Shown here: positions 42,232-50,938 of the stretch, piece by piece
Layout of the letters: the number at the start of each line of letters is the position of its first letter
How positions within the stretch are numbered: the stretch's first letter is position 1
NCBI GenBank assembly: GCA_963849635.1
Contig: CAWKIA010000037.1
Span: 1 to 64,000 of the forward strand
Source: CAVRUD01 sp963849635
GTDB taxonomy: Bacteria > Chloroflexota > Chloroflexia > Thermomicrobiales > UBA6265
Direction of reading: 5' to 3'
DNA: 64,000 nucleotides
Notes under the pieces: generated by a model
The model's input: the letters and a program-made list of their open reading frames with translations, nothing else
What the model was told of the DNA's origin: nothing
Databases searched by the model: none
Position numbers and translations under genes: made by a program

Positions 42232-43850
42232 GGGGCCTTTTGCTCCGGTCCCGCCACCGGGAGGGTGAGGACGAAGGTCGTCCCCTTACCCACCTGGCTC
42301 TCGACCCAGATCCGACCGCCGTGCGCTTCCACAAATCCTTTGGCAATCGCCAGGCCAATCCCGCTGCCGGGCACACGCCCGGCCCGGACCCCGCGATAGA
42401 ACTTCTCGAACACGTGAGGGAGATGCTCCTCGCTGATGCCGGGTCCCGTATCTTGCACTGAGATCTCGATACTGCTCCCGTTGCGGCGCGCCGCGAGCGT
42501 GACCGACGAGTTGGCTGGTGTGTATTTGATCGCATTCTCACCCAGGTTGGTCAAGACCTGGGCGATCTGAACGTAGTCAACGTGGGCCAGGGGGAGATCG
42601 GGTTCGATCTCGGTCCGAATCTGGTGACTCGCGTCCTGAGAGCGCAGCCGGCCCGCCACGTCTTCGATCAGTTCGGCCAAGTCATACCACTCCCGATCGG
42701 GACGCAGGGCGCCCCCTTCGATCCGGGAGAGGTCAAGCAGATTGGTCACCATCCGCGTCAGCCGGTCCGTCTCTTCGTCGATCGCCTCCAGAAAGTCGGT
42801 GCGGGACTCGTCGTTCCAGGTGACGGACCGGTCCAGCAAGGAGGTCGCCGAGGCTTTGATCGCCGCGAGCGGGGTGCGGAGGTCGTGAGAGACCGCCGCC
42901 AGCAGGGCAGACTTGAGTTCGTCCGACTGGGCCAGGGCGGCCGCATGGGCCGCCTCTTCGGACAGGCGCGCCCGATCCAGCGCCAAGGCCGCCTGAGCGG
43001 CGAACGTGCCGAGCAGGCGGATATCCTCTTCACCGAAGGTGCCACCGCCCGGCCGTCCCGTGACTTCCAGAACACCGATGGCATGGCTCGATGTCGCAAT
43101 GGGCACGTAGAGCACATCCGTTCCCGAGCGCGGCACGAATGCAGGCGCCGGCTGGCTGAGGGCGTGGGGCAATCGCACGCGACGTCCTGATCGACCCTGC
43201 CCGGCCGGCTTGCCATGCTCCATCGCATATGCGGCCAGGGCCCGGTGCTGGCGATCGATCGCGTTGGACGTGTCGCGGGGAAAGCGGGCGCGTACCGTGA
43301 GCACGCCATCCGAATCCGGCAGCAGAATCCTGCACCCCGCCGAGCCGTATACCCCAACGACCTGCGTCACGATCGCATTGAGGATGGAGTCCAGGGTCAC
43401 GCCGCCGATCAGAGTCGCATTTAGATCATAGAGCAATCTCGTTCGGCGCTGCTCGCGGAGGGCGGTTTCCGTGCGTTCCCGCACCCTGGAGACGAGCCGC
43501 GCGGTCGTGATCGCGACACCCAGGTAGACAAACAGGGCCAGTACATGATCGGATCGGGCAATGGTGAAAGCGCCATGGGGAGGTATCAGGAGAAAGTCGA
43601 ACAGGATAAAGGAGAGAACTGCCGCAAGCGCCGCCGGCCCCGCACCGAGTCCCAAGCCAAGCACGAACGACAGCAGGAGGTAGATCAGCCCGACATTGAG
43701 AACGCCGAGATCATTGCGAAACGGCAGCATCACCGCCGTAATGGCGACGGTTGCCGCGATGGCCCCTCCATACCGCAGCCGGGTGCTGGACTCTACCCCG
43801 GAGAGCCCCGGCCGTAGAGCCAGTTTCGGGAATCGACGAAAACGATCCAT
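42228..43850 (-). CDS. KdpD-type sensor histidine kinase half (DUF4118-GAF-HisKA-HATPase)
   Basis: 540 residues. Four membrane helices of the DUF4118/KdpD type (about residues 25-120: LGVLNVGLIYLLLSFVLGLG, LSFILFDFLLIPPHGAFTIA), a GAF domain (about 140-290), HisKA with the phosphoacceptor in LLAAVSHDLRTPLAAIKAS (His322), and HATPase boxes LGENAIKYTPA, DTGPGISEEHLPHVFEKFY and GSGIGLAIAKGFVEAHGGRI. This is the C-terminal half of KdpD without the KdpD/Usp sensory part, which is a separate gene at 30849-32004. It overlaps kdpE by four bases. The start at 43850 is preferred to a GTG at 43868. Confidence 0.92.
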   Translation of the reverse strand: MDRFRRFPKLALRPGLSGVESSTRLRYGGAIAATVAITAVMLPFRNDLGVLNVGLIYLLLSFVLGLGLGAGPAALAAVLSFILFDFLLIPPHGAFTIARSDHVLALFVYLGVAITTARLVSRVRERTETALREQRRTRLLYDLNATLIGGVTLDSILNAIVTQVVGVYGSAGCRILLPDSDGVLTVRARFPRDTSNAIDRQHRALAAYAMEHGKPAGQGRSGRRVRLPHALSQPAPAFVPRSGTDVLYVPIATSSHAIGVLEVTGRPGGGTFGEEDIRLLGTFAAQAALALDRARLSEEAAHAAALAQSDELKSALLAAVSHDLRTPLAAIKASATSLLDRSVTWNDESRTDFLEAIDEETDRLTRMVTNLLDLSRIEGGALRPDREWYDLAELIEDVAGRLRSQDASHQIRTEIEPDLPLAHVDYVQIAQVLTNLGENAIKYTPANSSVTLAARRNGSSIEISVQDTGPGISEEHLPHVFEKFYRGVRAGRVPGSGIGLAIAKGFVEAHGGRIWVESQVGKGTTFVLTLPVAGPEQKAP

Positions 43851-43942
43851 GTTGGAGATGCGCTCCACCGAGGAGACTTGGTCACAACGGCCGGAAGCGT
43901 AGCAGGGAAGAGACCGATCCCACTTCCGCTACGCCGCGCCTG

Positions 43943-43987
43943 AAAAACGAGAGCGGGGACCGGCGATTGCCGGTCCCCGCTCTCGTT
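43943..43987 (-). terminator. Intrinsic terminator of the glycine-rich protein gene
   Basis: Perfect inverted repeat ACGAGAGCGGGGACCGGC / GCCGGTCCCCGCTCTCGT with a four-base loop, followed on the minus strand by TTTTTC. It lies about 100 bases past the stop at 44083 and before the histidine kinase gene. Confidence 0.88.
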
Positions 43988-44082
43988 GAGGCTTGAGACT
44001 GCTTTTCGGCGGCCGCGGCCCCCTCAGAGAAGGGACCGCAGCCATTTGCCGCTAGGTGCGGCCGCGATGATCGATCGAGGAT

Positions 44083-46738
44083 CTAGAAGGGAAGAACGAA
44101 TTGGTTGTTGTTGAAATTGTCATGAATTTCAACGGTGGTGATTTCCTCATCGATCGAGTTGTCGGTGATGGTGGTGATTTCCTCATCGATCGAGTTGTCG
44201 GTGATGGTGGTGATTTCCTCATCGATCGAGTTGTCGGTGATGAAGACTGGAGCGCCTGCGCCACCAGCGCCGCCTGCGCCGCCGGGCTCGCCGCCGTCGC
44301 CAACGCCGCCTACAGCGCCATTGCCTACAGCACCTGCGCCGCCTCCAGCACCATTGCCACAGCACCTGCGCCGCCCGCGCCGCTCTCAGCGCCTGCGCCG
44401 CCCGCGCCGCTCTCAGCGCCTGCGCCGCCCGCGCCGCTCTCAGCGCCTGCGCCGCCGGTGCCGCCGGTGCCGCTCTCAGCGCCGTCGCCGGCGTTGCCGC
44501 TTGCAGCCCCGTTGCCGCCGACGCCGCCGATGCCACCAGCGCCGCTCTCAGCGCCGTTGCCGCCGATGCCGGCTGGAGCGCCAGCGCCGCCAGCGCCGCT
44601 CGAAGCGCCCGTGCCGCCTGTGGCACCGTTCGCATCGCCGCCGGCCGCGCCAGTTCCGCCAGTGCCGCTCTCAGCACCAGCGCCGCCTGCGCCGCCGATG
44701 CCGAGGTTGCTGCCGCCGGCGCCGCCGATGCCGAGGTTGCTGCCGCCAGCCGCGCCAGCGCCGCCGGTGCCGCCGATGCCGAGGTTGTCGCCGCCTCCGC
44801 GCCAGCGCCGCCAATGCCGCCGACGCCGCCGTTCGAGGTGTTACCACCGGCCTGACCCTGGGCAGAACCAGCGTTCGCGGGGCCAGAGGGAGCGCCAGTG
44901 CCGCCGGTGGCCGGGCCACCGAGGCTCTGCTGCTGAGACTGGCCGCCAGTTGCAACGCCGCCGATAGCCTCGCCGGTCGTGACCGGGGCAGCTGTCGCAT
45001 CGGAGTTGGCCACGCCACCTTCGCCGGTGCCGCCGGTGGCCGGGCCGGACGGAGCCGCCAAGCCGCCGTTGGCCACGCCGCCAATGGTATCGCCGCTGGT
45101 GGCGACGCCACCGATGGCCTCAGCGCCAAACGCCTGGGAGTTGGACTGGCCACCCTGGCCGCCATTGGCGATGCCGCCGATGGCCTGGTCGCTTGTGCCC
45201 TCGGCGCCGTTGGCCTGGGCATTGCCAGAGACCGCCGGTGCATTGGCGTTGCCGCCAGCGCCACCTGCGCCGCCAGAGCCGCCATTTGCGATGCCGGAGA
45301 AGCCGACCGCGCCATCGCCACCCTGGCCGCCGTTCGCCTGACCGGAGGTCGGGGCCGCGGCATTCGCCTGGCCGCCAGCCTCACAGGTCGGGCCACCGTT
45401 CTGCGTCAGGAAGACGCCGTCCGGAACGCCGCCGTTGGCCTCGTTGCGGGTATTGCAGCTACCGATGTTGCGGGTATCGACTTCAGCGTTGCCGCCGACC
45501 GCGTCGCCGGACCGGGCATCGCCGCCGTTGCCGCCGCTGCCGCCCACGCCATTGCCGGTCGTGGCCGCACCGCCGCTACCAGCGTTACCGCCGTTGCCGC
45601 CGTTGCCAGCGGTCGCCGAGCCCGTGGAAGCAGCACCGCCGCTACCGCCGGTCGCATTGCCGCTCGTGGTGTCGCCAACCGAGGCAGCGCCACCATCACC
45701 GGCGCGGTTGCCATCAGAAGAAGCGGAACCACCCGTGGTGTCGCCGACCGCTGCTCCGCCGCCGGTCGTATCGCCGACCGAGGCATCGCCGGCCCGGGTG
45801 TCACCCGTGGTCGCCGCGCCGCCGATGCCGCCGCCAGCGATGCTGGATGCGGAGCGTCGCGCCGCCGGTGCCGTCACCGGAGATCGCATCGCCCACCTGG
45901 GCGTTGCCGCCGGTGCTGGCGCCGATCGTGTCACCGGTCGTCGCGGCGCCACCATCGCCACCGTCGCCCGTCGTGGCATCGCCACCAGTGTTGTTGCTGG
46001 TCGAGTCGCCGATGGAAGCGCCGCCGCCGGCACCAGCGTCGCCGCCGGAGCCGCCCGCGCCGCCGTCGCCATCGGCGCTGCCGCCGTTGCCGCCGCCACC
46101 GCCCGCGCCGCCGTCGCCATTGGCGTCGCCGCCCGCGCCGCCGTCGCCATCGGCGCTGCCGCCGTCGCCGCCGTCGCCGCCGATGCCGGCGTCGCCGCCG
46201 TCGCCACCAGCGCCGCCGTCACCGGTGATGGAGCCGCCGCCGTCGCCGCCGTCGCTCCGGTATCGCCGCCAGCGCCGCCAGCGCCGTTGGCATCCCGCCG
46301 TCGCCACCGTCGCCGGTGTCGCCACCGCCGCCAGCGCCGCCGCCGTCGCCGCCGTCGCCGGTGATGGAGCCCCGCCAGCGCCGCCGTCACCAGTGCATCG
46401 CCGCCGTTGCCGCCATCGCCGGTGTCGCCGCCATGCCAGTCGCCGTCGCCGCCAGCGCCGCCGTCACCGGTATCGCCGCCGCGCCGCCATCGCCGGTATC
46501 GCCACCGTCGCCACCGATGCCGTCGCCGCCGTCGCCGCCTTCACCGTCGCCGCCGTCGCCGCCGTCGCCGCCGTCGCCGCCAAGAATCGCCGCCGTCACC
46601 GCCATCGCCGCCATCCTGGAAGGAGGCCTTGCTGACGCTCACGCCGCCGTTACTGCTTCCCGCTGCACTGGCATCCTGCAAAAGCAGTAACGCCAGCATC
46701 AGCGCAAAGACCACGCTGAACACCCGCCTCGCTGTCAT
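44083..46738 (-). CDS. Large secreted glycine-rich repeat protein (frameshifted)
   Basis: About 885 residues after correction. Signal peptide MTARRVFSVVFALMLALLLL-QDASA precedes SNGGVSVSKASFQDGG. The body is almost entirely Gly, Ala, Asp, Ser, Thr and Asn: GGDGGDGG units near the N-terminus, then degenerate units such as GGDATTGDTIG, VGDTTGGSASS and IGGVANGG, and later GGAGAESGAGG repeats. A unique patch holds two cysteines (SCNTRNEANGG ... GGPTCEAGGQA). The C-terminus is distinct: three ITDNSIDEEITT units, then VEIHDNFNNNQFVLPF and TAG. GGGAGAG precedes the ATG. At least four frame changes occur within the repeats and are probably indel errors. A structural or adhesive surface role is inferred. 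Confidence 0.7.
44134..44241 (-). repeat. Three perfect 36-bp direct repeats
   Basis: Three tandem 36-bp units at 44134-44169, 44170-44205 and 44206-44241 encode the repeated ITDNSIDEEITT near the C-terminus of the glycine-rich protein. The identity at DNA level points to recent expansion. Confidence 0.9.
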
Positions 46739-47356
46739 AGCGCTCTCCCAACCCATTGAGCCATCACCCGACGGCTCTTCTCGCCAAGCCCCTCCGAAAC
46801 AGACTCTGGCCGCGCAGACGGGCACGCCCTGAGGTCAATCCGGTCATCCCAGGTTACGGCGAATTCGACGAAAACACAATATGTGTCAGAAAGTCATTCG
46901 CAGGAGAAATTTGTCTTTGCAATGCGGAATCGTGCTTCAACCAATCTTAGGGCTTTCTGTCTAGGTGCCGATTGGATACGCCACTGGTATCCGAATGGAA
47001 CGCATAAATTCAGGGAGTGGGAGCAGTAGTTGACTCCACGATTCTTGGCCTGCGCTGGCCAGATTTTGCCTTTCGCTCGAATATGGTGTAAACAGAGATT
47101 GTATCGATCCGCAATACCTCGTAGGATAGGATGGCAATCCCTGTGCACCCCGTTTCGCTCGAGCTCGGCGTTGAACAACTCCGGATGACGCTGGCTCGGA
47201 CCTGCGGAGGACTGTGCCGGAGGGCGGATGTCTAGGTGTGCCAAGCCCGAAGGTGGTCGTGTGACTTCGGAGGGAAGGGGGATCGCGATCTCGAACGGAT
47301 TGGGCGTCCACTTCACGGTGCGGCGAACTGACGTGGCGTTTGACGGGAGGATGGCA
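46739..47356. other. Divergent intergenic region with no recognised gene
   Basis: 618 bp between the starts of the glycine-rich protein (minus) and the LPDTG protein (plus). The centre (46860-47130) is clearly richer in A and T than its surroundings, and I see no credible coding frame, RNA gene or strong promoter there. It presumably holds both promoters; frames that cross it lack family signals. Confidence 0.5.
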
Positions 47357-47989
47357 GTGGGCCACAAGGACCTTAGTGGGGCAATTCGCATTCTCATCGT
47401 GCTGCCGTTCCTGGCGGCTTCTATGGCGTTGGCAAGCTTTGCGTTCGCCAGCTCGGCCTCCGCGGCCGGCGGCGCCGGCCCGATCGGGCTCACGCCGATG
47501 GCGCAGGACTGCGACGAAGACGCGGTCGGTTGCGATTACCTTGGCGACTACGGCATCGGCTGCATCAACGGCGATATCGTCGGCGATGTCGATGGCACCG
47601 CCATCAATTGCGATGTTGACGGCGACGTGAACGGCACCGGGATCAACACCGACGCGACCGGCAACATGCAGAACTGCATCAATGGAGATCCCGGTTCCGT
47701 CTCGGGCTCAAGTATCAACTGCGGTGACTTCAGCCCAGCGCCGAACCCGCAGAACCCGAACCCGAACCCGAACCCGAACCCGAACCCGCAGCCGAACCCG
47801 AACCCGAACCCGAACCCGAACCCGGTTCCGGGCAAGCCTGGTGCGCCGCCTGCGGTTGTCGCGCTTCCCGACACCGGCGTTGGCACCGATTCGAGCGGCA
47901 CACAGCTCGCGCTGATTCTGACCGCCCTCGCCGCGGTCGCTCTGGTCGGCTTCGCCGCCTCGATGCGACTGGGTCGCGCCGAGGACTAG
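47357..47989 (+). CDS. LPDTG cell-wall-anchored protein with Asn-Pro repeats
   Basis: 210 residues from the GTG at 47357 (GGGAGG six bases before; an ATG at 47351 is the alternative). Signal peptide IRILIVLPFLAASMALASFA with an ASA cleavage region, then a Gly/Asp/Asn-rich segment (GDIVGDVDGTAINCDVDGDV, GTGINTDATGNMQNC) with paired cysteines. An (NP)n spacer of about 25 residues follows, then LPDTGVGTDSSG, a membrane helix (LALILTALAAVALVGFAASM) and the basic tail RLGRAED. This is the full sortase-sorting signal. The NP run would span the wall. Function is probably surface display or adhesion. Confidence 0.8.
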   Translation: MGHKDLSGAIRILIVLPFLAASMALASFAFASSASAAGGAGPIGLTPMAQDCDEDAVGCDYLGDYGIGCINGDIVGDVDGTAINCDVDGDVNGTGINTDATGNMQNCINGDPGSVSGSSINCGDFSPAPNPQNPNPNPNPNPNPQPNPNPNPNPNPVPGKPGAPPAVVALPDTGVGTDSSGTQLALILTALAAVALVGFAASMRLGRAED

Positions 47990-48014
47990 CGCCTCAGCAA
48001 GCCAGATTTTGTAG

Positions 48015-48058
48015 CGAGAAAGCGCCCCGCGGCCGGTTGGCCGCGGGGCGCTTTCTCG
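48015..48058 (+). terminator. Intrinsic terminator of the LPDTG gene
   Basis: 20-bp perfect stem CGAGAAAGCGCCCCGCGGCC / GGCCGCGGGGCGCTTTCTCG with a GGTT loop, 26 bases after the stop. The following T-rich tract is short and interrupted (TTGGATAAGTCCTATTTT). Confidence 0.8.
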
Positions 48059-48133
48059 TTGGATAAGTCCTATTTTAACGATATTCTCGTTGCATACGAC
48101 AACATCGAACATGACGTCATATGTGCGCGAATA

Positions 48134-48190
48134 AGCCCCCTAACCCCCCGTCCCCCCGATGCGGGAAGGGGGCCGGGGGTTAGGGGGCCT
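48134..48190. repeat. Intergenic inverted repeat downstream of dnaK
   Basis: AGCCCCCTAACCCCCCGTCC pairs with GGGCCGGGGGTTAGGGGGCC across a short loop. It lies in the gap between the convergent LPDTG and dnaK genes and could serve as a dnaK transcript end or be another short palindromic repeat. A smaller pair (GGGACCA ... TGGTCCC) follows. Confidence 0.6.
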
Positions 48191-48271
48191 TCTCTGGGAC
48201 CAAATGCGAGTGGAGGACCATATGTGCTGGTCCCCCACTCTCAATCAGATGAATATTGGATGCAGGAGCGA

Positions 48272-50203
48272 TTACCGCTCGGAGCCGACCTCGCGGAACT
48301 CGCCCTCGACTGTGGTCTCGTCGTCGGCGGTGTCATCGCTGGTCCCGTTGGCGCCGAAGTCGCCGGCCTCGCCATCGGCGCCACCCTGGGCGCTGGCTGC
48401 CTCGTACATCGCCGTGCCGACCTGCGAGAGGCTGGCGACCAGCTCCTCGTGGGCCGGGCGCAAGCGGTCGATGTTCTCCGGGTCGTTGGCGAGGATGTCC
48501 TTGACCGCGGCGATCTTGGTATCGACGTCGGCCTTCAGCTCGCTCGGGATCCGGTCGCTGTACTCGGAGAGGGTCTTCTCGGCCTGGAAGACCATCGCCT
48601 CGGCGTCGTTGCGGGTCTGGATCGCCTCACGCCGCTTCTTGTCTTCTTCGGCGTGGGTCTCGGCCTCCTGGACCATCCGCTGCACTTCAGACTCGGACAG
48701 ACCAGAGGAGCCGGTGATCGTGATCTTCTGCTCCTTGGCGGTCGCCTGGTCCTTGGCGGAGACATTGACGATGCCGTTAGCGTCGATGTCGAAGGTCACT
48801 TCGATCTTCGGCACGCCGCGCGGCGCCGGCAGGATGCCATCGAGGATGAAGCGGCCCAGGCTCTTATTGTCAGATGCCATCGGGCGCTCACCCTGGAGGA
48901 CGTTGATCTCCACCTGCGGCTGGCTATCGCTGGCGGTCGTGAAGATCTGACTCTTCCGGGTCGGGATGGTCGTGTTGCGCTCGATCAGCGGGGTGGCCAC
49001 GCCGCCCAGCGTCTCGATCGACAGCGAGAGCGGGGTCACGTCCAGAAGAAGAATGTCCTTGACCTGGCCACCGAGCACGCCGCCCTGGATCGCGGCGCCG
49101 ATGGCGACCACCTCATCCGGGTTGACGCCCTTCTCCGGCTCCTTGCCGAAGAAGGCCTGGACCTTCTTCTGGACGGCCGGCATGCGCGTCTGGCCTCCCA
49201 CCAGGATCGCCTCGTTCAGCTCACCTTTGGGGATGCCGGCGTCCTTGAGAGCGGCCTCCATCGGCGGACCGGTGCGCTCAATCAGCCCGTTGACGAGTTG
49301 CTCCAGCTTGGCCCGGGTGAGGGTGATGTTGAGGTGCTTGGGCCCGCTGGCGTCCGCCGTGACGAACGGAAGGTTGACGTCGGTCTGCTGGGTGCTGGAC
49401 AGCTCGATCTTGGCCTTCTCGGCTGCTTCCTTGAGGCGCTGCAGGGCCATACGGTCCTTGCGCAAGTCGATACCGTCCGACTTCTTGAATTCGTCGGCGA
49501 GGTAGTCAATCAGGACCTGGTCGAAGTCGTCGCCACCGAGGTGAGTGTCGCCATTAGTCGACATGACCTGGAAGACGCCCTCGGAGAGGTCGAGGATCGA
49601 GATGTCGTAGGTGCCGCCGCCGAGGTCATAGACGGCGATCTTCTCATCGCCCTTCTTGTCCAGACCGTAGGCCAGGGCCGAGGCGGTCGGCTCGTTGATG
49701 ATGCGCAGCACTTCGAGGCCGGCAATCCGGCCCGCGTCCTTGGTCGCGTCGCGCTGGGCGTTGTCGAAGTAGGCCGGCACCGTGACGACCGCCTTGTCGA
49801 CCGTCTCGCCCAGGTAGGCCTCCGCGTCGGCCTTCAGCTTCTGCAGGATCATCGCGGAGACTTCCTGCGGGCTGTAAAACCTGTCCCCGATTTTGACCTG
49901 AACGTCGCCGTTCGGGGCCGCCTGAATCTTGTAGGGGACCAGATCCTTGTCCCGCTGAACGGCGGGATCGCTGAACTTGCGGCCCATGAACCGCTTCACC
50001 GAGAAGACGGTGTTCTCCGGGTTGGTCACGGCCTGCCGCCGGGCAAACCGGCCGACAAGCCGCTCGCCGCTGCCGGTCACCGCCACCACCGACGGCGTCA
50101 GCCGCTCACCTTCAGCGTTCGGAATGACGACCGGCTCGCCACCTTCGATGGTGGCCATCACCGAGTTCGTCGTCCCCAGGTCAATCCCAATCGTTCGTCC
50201 CAT
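48272..50203 (-). CDS. dnaK: Chaperone protein DnaK (Hsp70)
   Basis: 643 residues. ATPase domain opens GRTIGIDLGTTNSVMATIEG, with VVTVPAYFDNAQRDATKDAG, IAVYDLGGGTYDISILDLSE, HLGGDDFDQVLIDYLADEFK and AILVGGQTRMPAVQKKVQAF. The substrate domain has LLLDVTPLSLSIETLGGVAT, GERPMASDNKSLGRFILDGI and a lid, ending in a Gly/Asp/Glu-rich tail. Full length and intact. Third gene of the hrcA-grpE-dnaK operon; no dnaJ follows within the window. Confidence 0.97.
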   Translation of the reverse strand: MGRTIGIDLGTTNSVMATIEGGEPVVIPNAEGERLTPSVVAVTGSGERLVGRFARRQAVTNPENTVFSVKRFMGRKFSDPAVQRDKDLVPYKIQAAPNGDVQVKIGDRFYSPQEVSAMILQKLKADAEAYLGETVDKAVVTVPAYFDNAQRDATKDAGRIAGLEVLRIINEPTASALAYGLDKKGDEKIAVYDLGGGTYDISILDLSEGVFQVMSTNGDTHLGGDDFDQVLIDYLADEFKKSDGIDLRKDRMALQRLKEAAEKAKIELSSTQQTDVNLPFVTADASGPKHLNITLTRAKLEQLVNGLIERTGPPMEAALKDAGIPKGELNEAILVGGQTRMPAVQKKVQAFFGKEPEKGVNPDEVVAIGAAIQGGVLGGQVKDILLLDVTPLSLSIETLGGVATPLIERNTTIPTRKSQIFTTASDSQPQVEINVLQGERPMASDNKSLGRFILDGILPAPRGVPKIEVTFDIDANGIVNVSAKDQATAKEQKITITGSSGLSESEVQRMVQEAETHAEEDKKRREAIQTRNDAEAMVFQAEKTLSEYSDRIPSELKADVDTKIAAVKDILANDPENIDRLRPAHEELVASLSQVGTAMYEAASAQGGADGEAGDFGANGTSDDTADDETTVEGEFREVGSER

Positions 50204-50237
50204 GTGTGCTCCTCTAGTCGTAAGTTCTGAGTACCGC

Positions 50238-50300
50238 CGAGTGCTGAGTGCCGAGTGCCGAGCAATAAAACCGTTCTCGGCACTCGGTACTCGGCACTCG
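50238..50300. repeat. Inverted repeat between grpE and dnaK
   Basis: 25-bp arms built of CGAGTGCCGAG units (50238-50262 and 50276-50300, two mismatches) around a 13-base loop containing AATAAAA. Transcribed as a strong hairpin just after the grpE stop, it could be an mRNA processing or attenuation site that sets GrpE:DnaK ratios. Confidence 0.7.
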
Positions 50301-50302
50301 TT

Positions 50303-50905
50303 TTATGCGACCGGCTTATCGCCGGTTCTGACCATCGCCGCGCGTAGTACCTGATCACCCAGCTTGTAACCGTTGCGGAAGACCTCCACGACTTGCTCGC
50401 CGGAGCTACCAGGGTCGCTCGCGACGGCTTCGTGCAGGGCGGGGTCAAACGGCTGGCCGAGCGCGTCGAGCTGGGTGATCCCGGCTCGCTCGAGCACAGC
50501 GTTGAGCTTTCGTTCAATCATCGCGGTCCCGGAGACCCAACCGTTCTCGCGCTGGTCCTCCGGAATTGCGCCCAGCGCCCGCGCGAAGTCGTCCTGGACG
50601 TCGATGATCTGCAGGAGCAGATCCCGGTTGGCAAACTGGCGGACAACCGCGCGCTCCTGTTCGTTGCGCCGCTTGTAGTTGGCGAAATCGGCCAGGGTCC
50701 TGCGTAGCTGCTCCAGATACTCGTCGCGCTCGGCCCGCAACTTCTCCAGCTCGGCCGAACCGGATTCCGTCGACTCGTCGACCTCCTGGCCCACGAGTTC
50801 GTCTTGATTTTCATCAGTGGCCGCGGCGGCTGTCGCCTCTGCGCTGCCATTCGCTTGGGTACGGGTATCGGTCACACGCGATCTCCACCTAGTCATCGAA
50901 CGCAA
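50303..50905 (-). CDS. grpE: Nucleotide exchange factor GrpE
   Basis: 200 residues with the GrpE layout: acidic disordered N-terminus (DENQDELVGQEVDESTESGS), long coiled coil (ELEKLRAERDEYLEQLRRTL, DFANYKRRNEQERAVVRQFA) and C-terminal beta domain (LDALGQPFDPALHEAVASDP, VVEVFRNGYKLGDQVLRAAM). Releases ADP from DnaK. It sits 34 bases behind hrcA. Confidence 0.96.
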   Translation of the reverse strand: MRSMTRWRSRVTDTRTQANGSAEATAAAATDENQDELVGQEVDESTESGSAELEKLRAERDEYLEQLRRTLADFANYKRRNEQERAVVRQFANRDLLLQIIDVQDDFARALGAIPEDQRENGWVSGTAMIERKLNAVLERAGITQLDALGQPFDPALHEAVASDPGSSGEQVVEVFRNGYKLGDQVLRAAMVRTGDKPVA

Positions 50906-50938
50906 CGTTCCTCAATCGATCTGCGGCGCCTAACACGG

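Noticed and set aside
44370..44470. Evenly spaced GCGCCGCTCTCAGCGCC repeats as a possible CRISPR array
   Set aside because: The units are contiguous without unique spacers and encode GGAGAESGAGG protein repeats.
44101..46690. Very long open frames on the plus strand with Pro/Ala/Arg-rich translations
   Set aside because: They are antisense shadows of the Gly-codon repeats. The minus strand has a signal peptide, ribosome site, sensible C-terminus and terminator.
47740..47825. AACCCG hexanucleotide tract as a possible non-coding or telomere-like repeat
   Set aside because: It stays in frame inside the LPDTG protein and encodes the (NP)n spacer.
48059..50230. 723-codon plus-strand open frame opposite dnaK
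   Set aside because: It mirrors dnaK in high-GC sequence and has no family motifs; dnaK is intact on the other strand.
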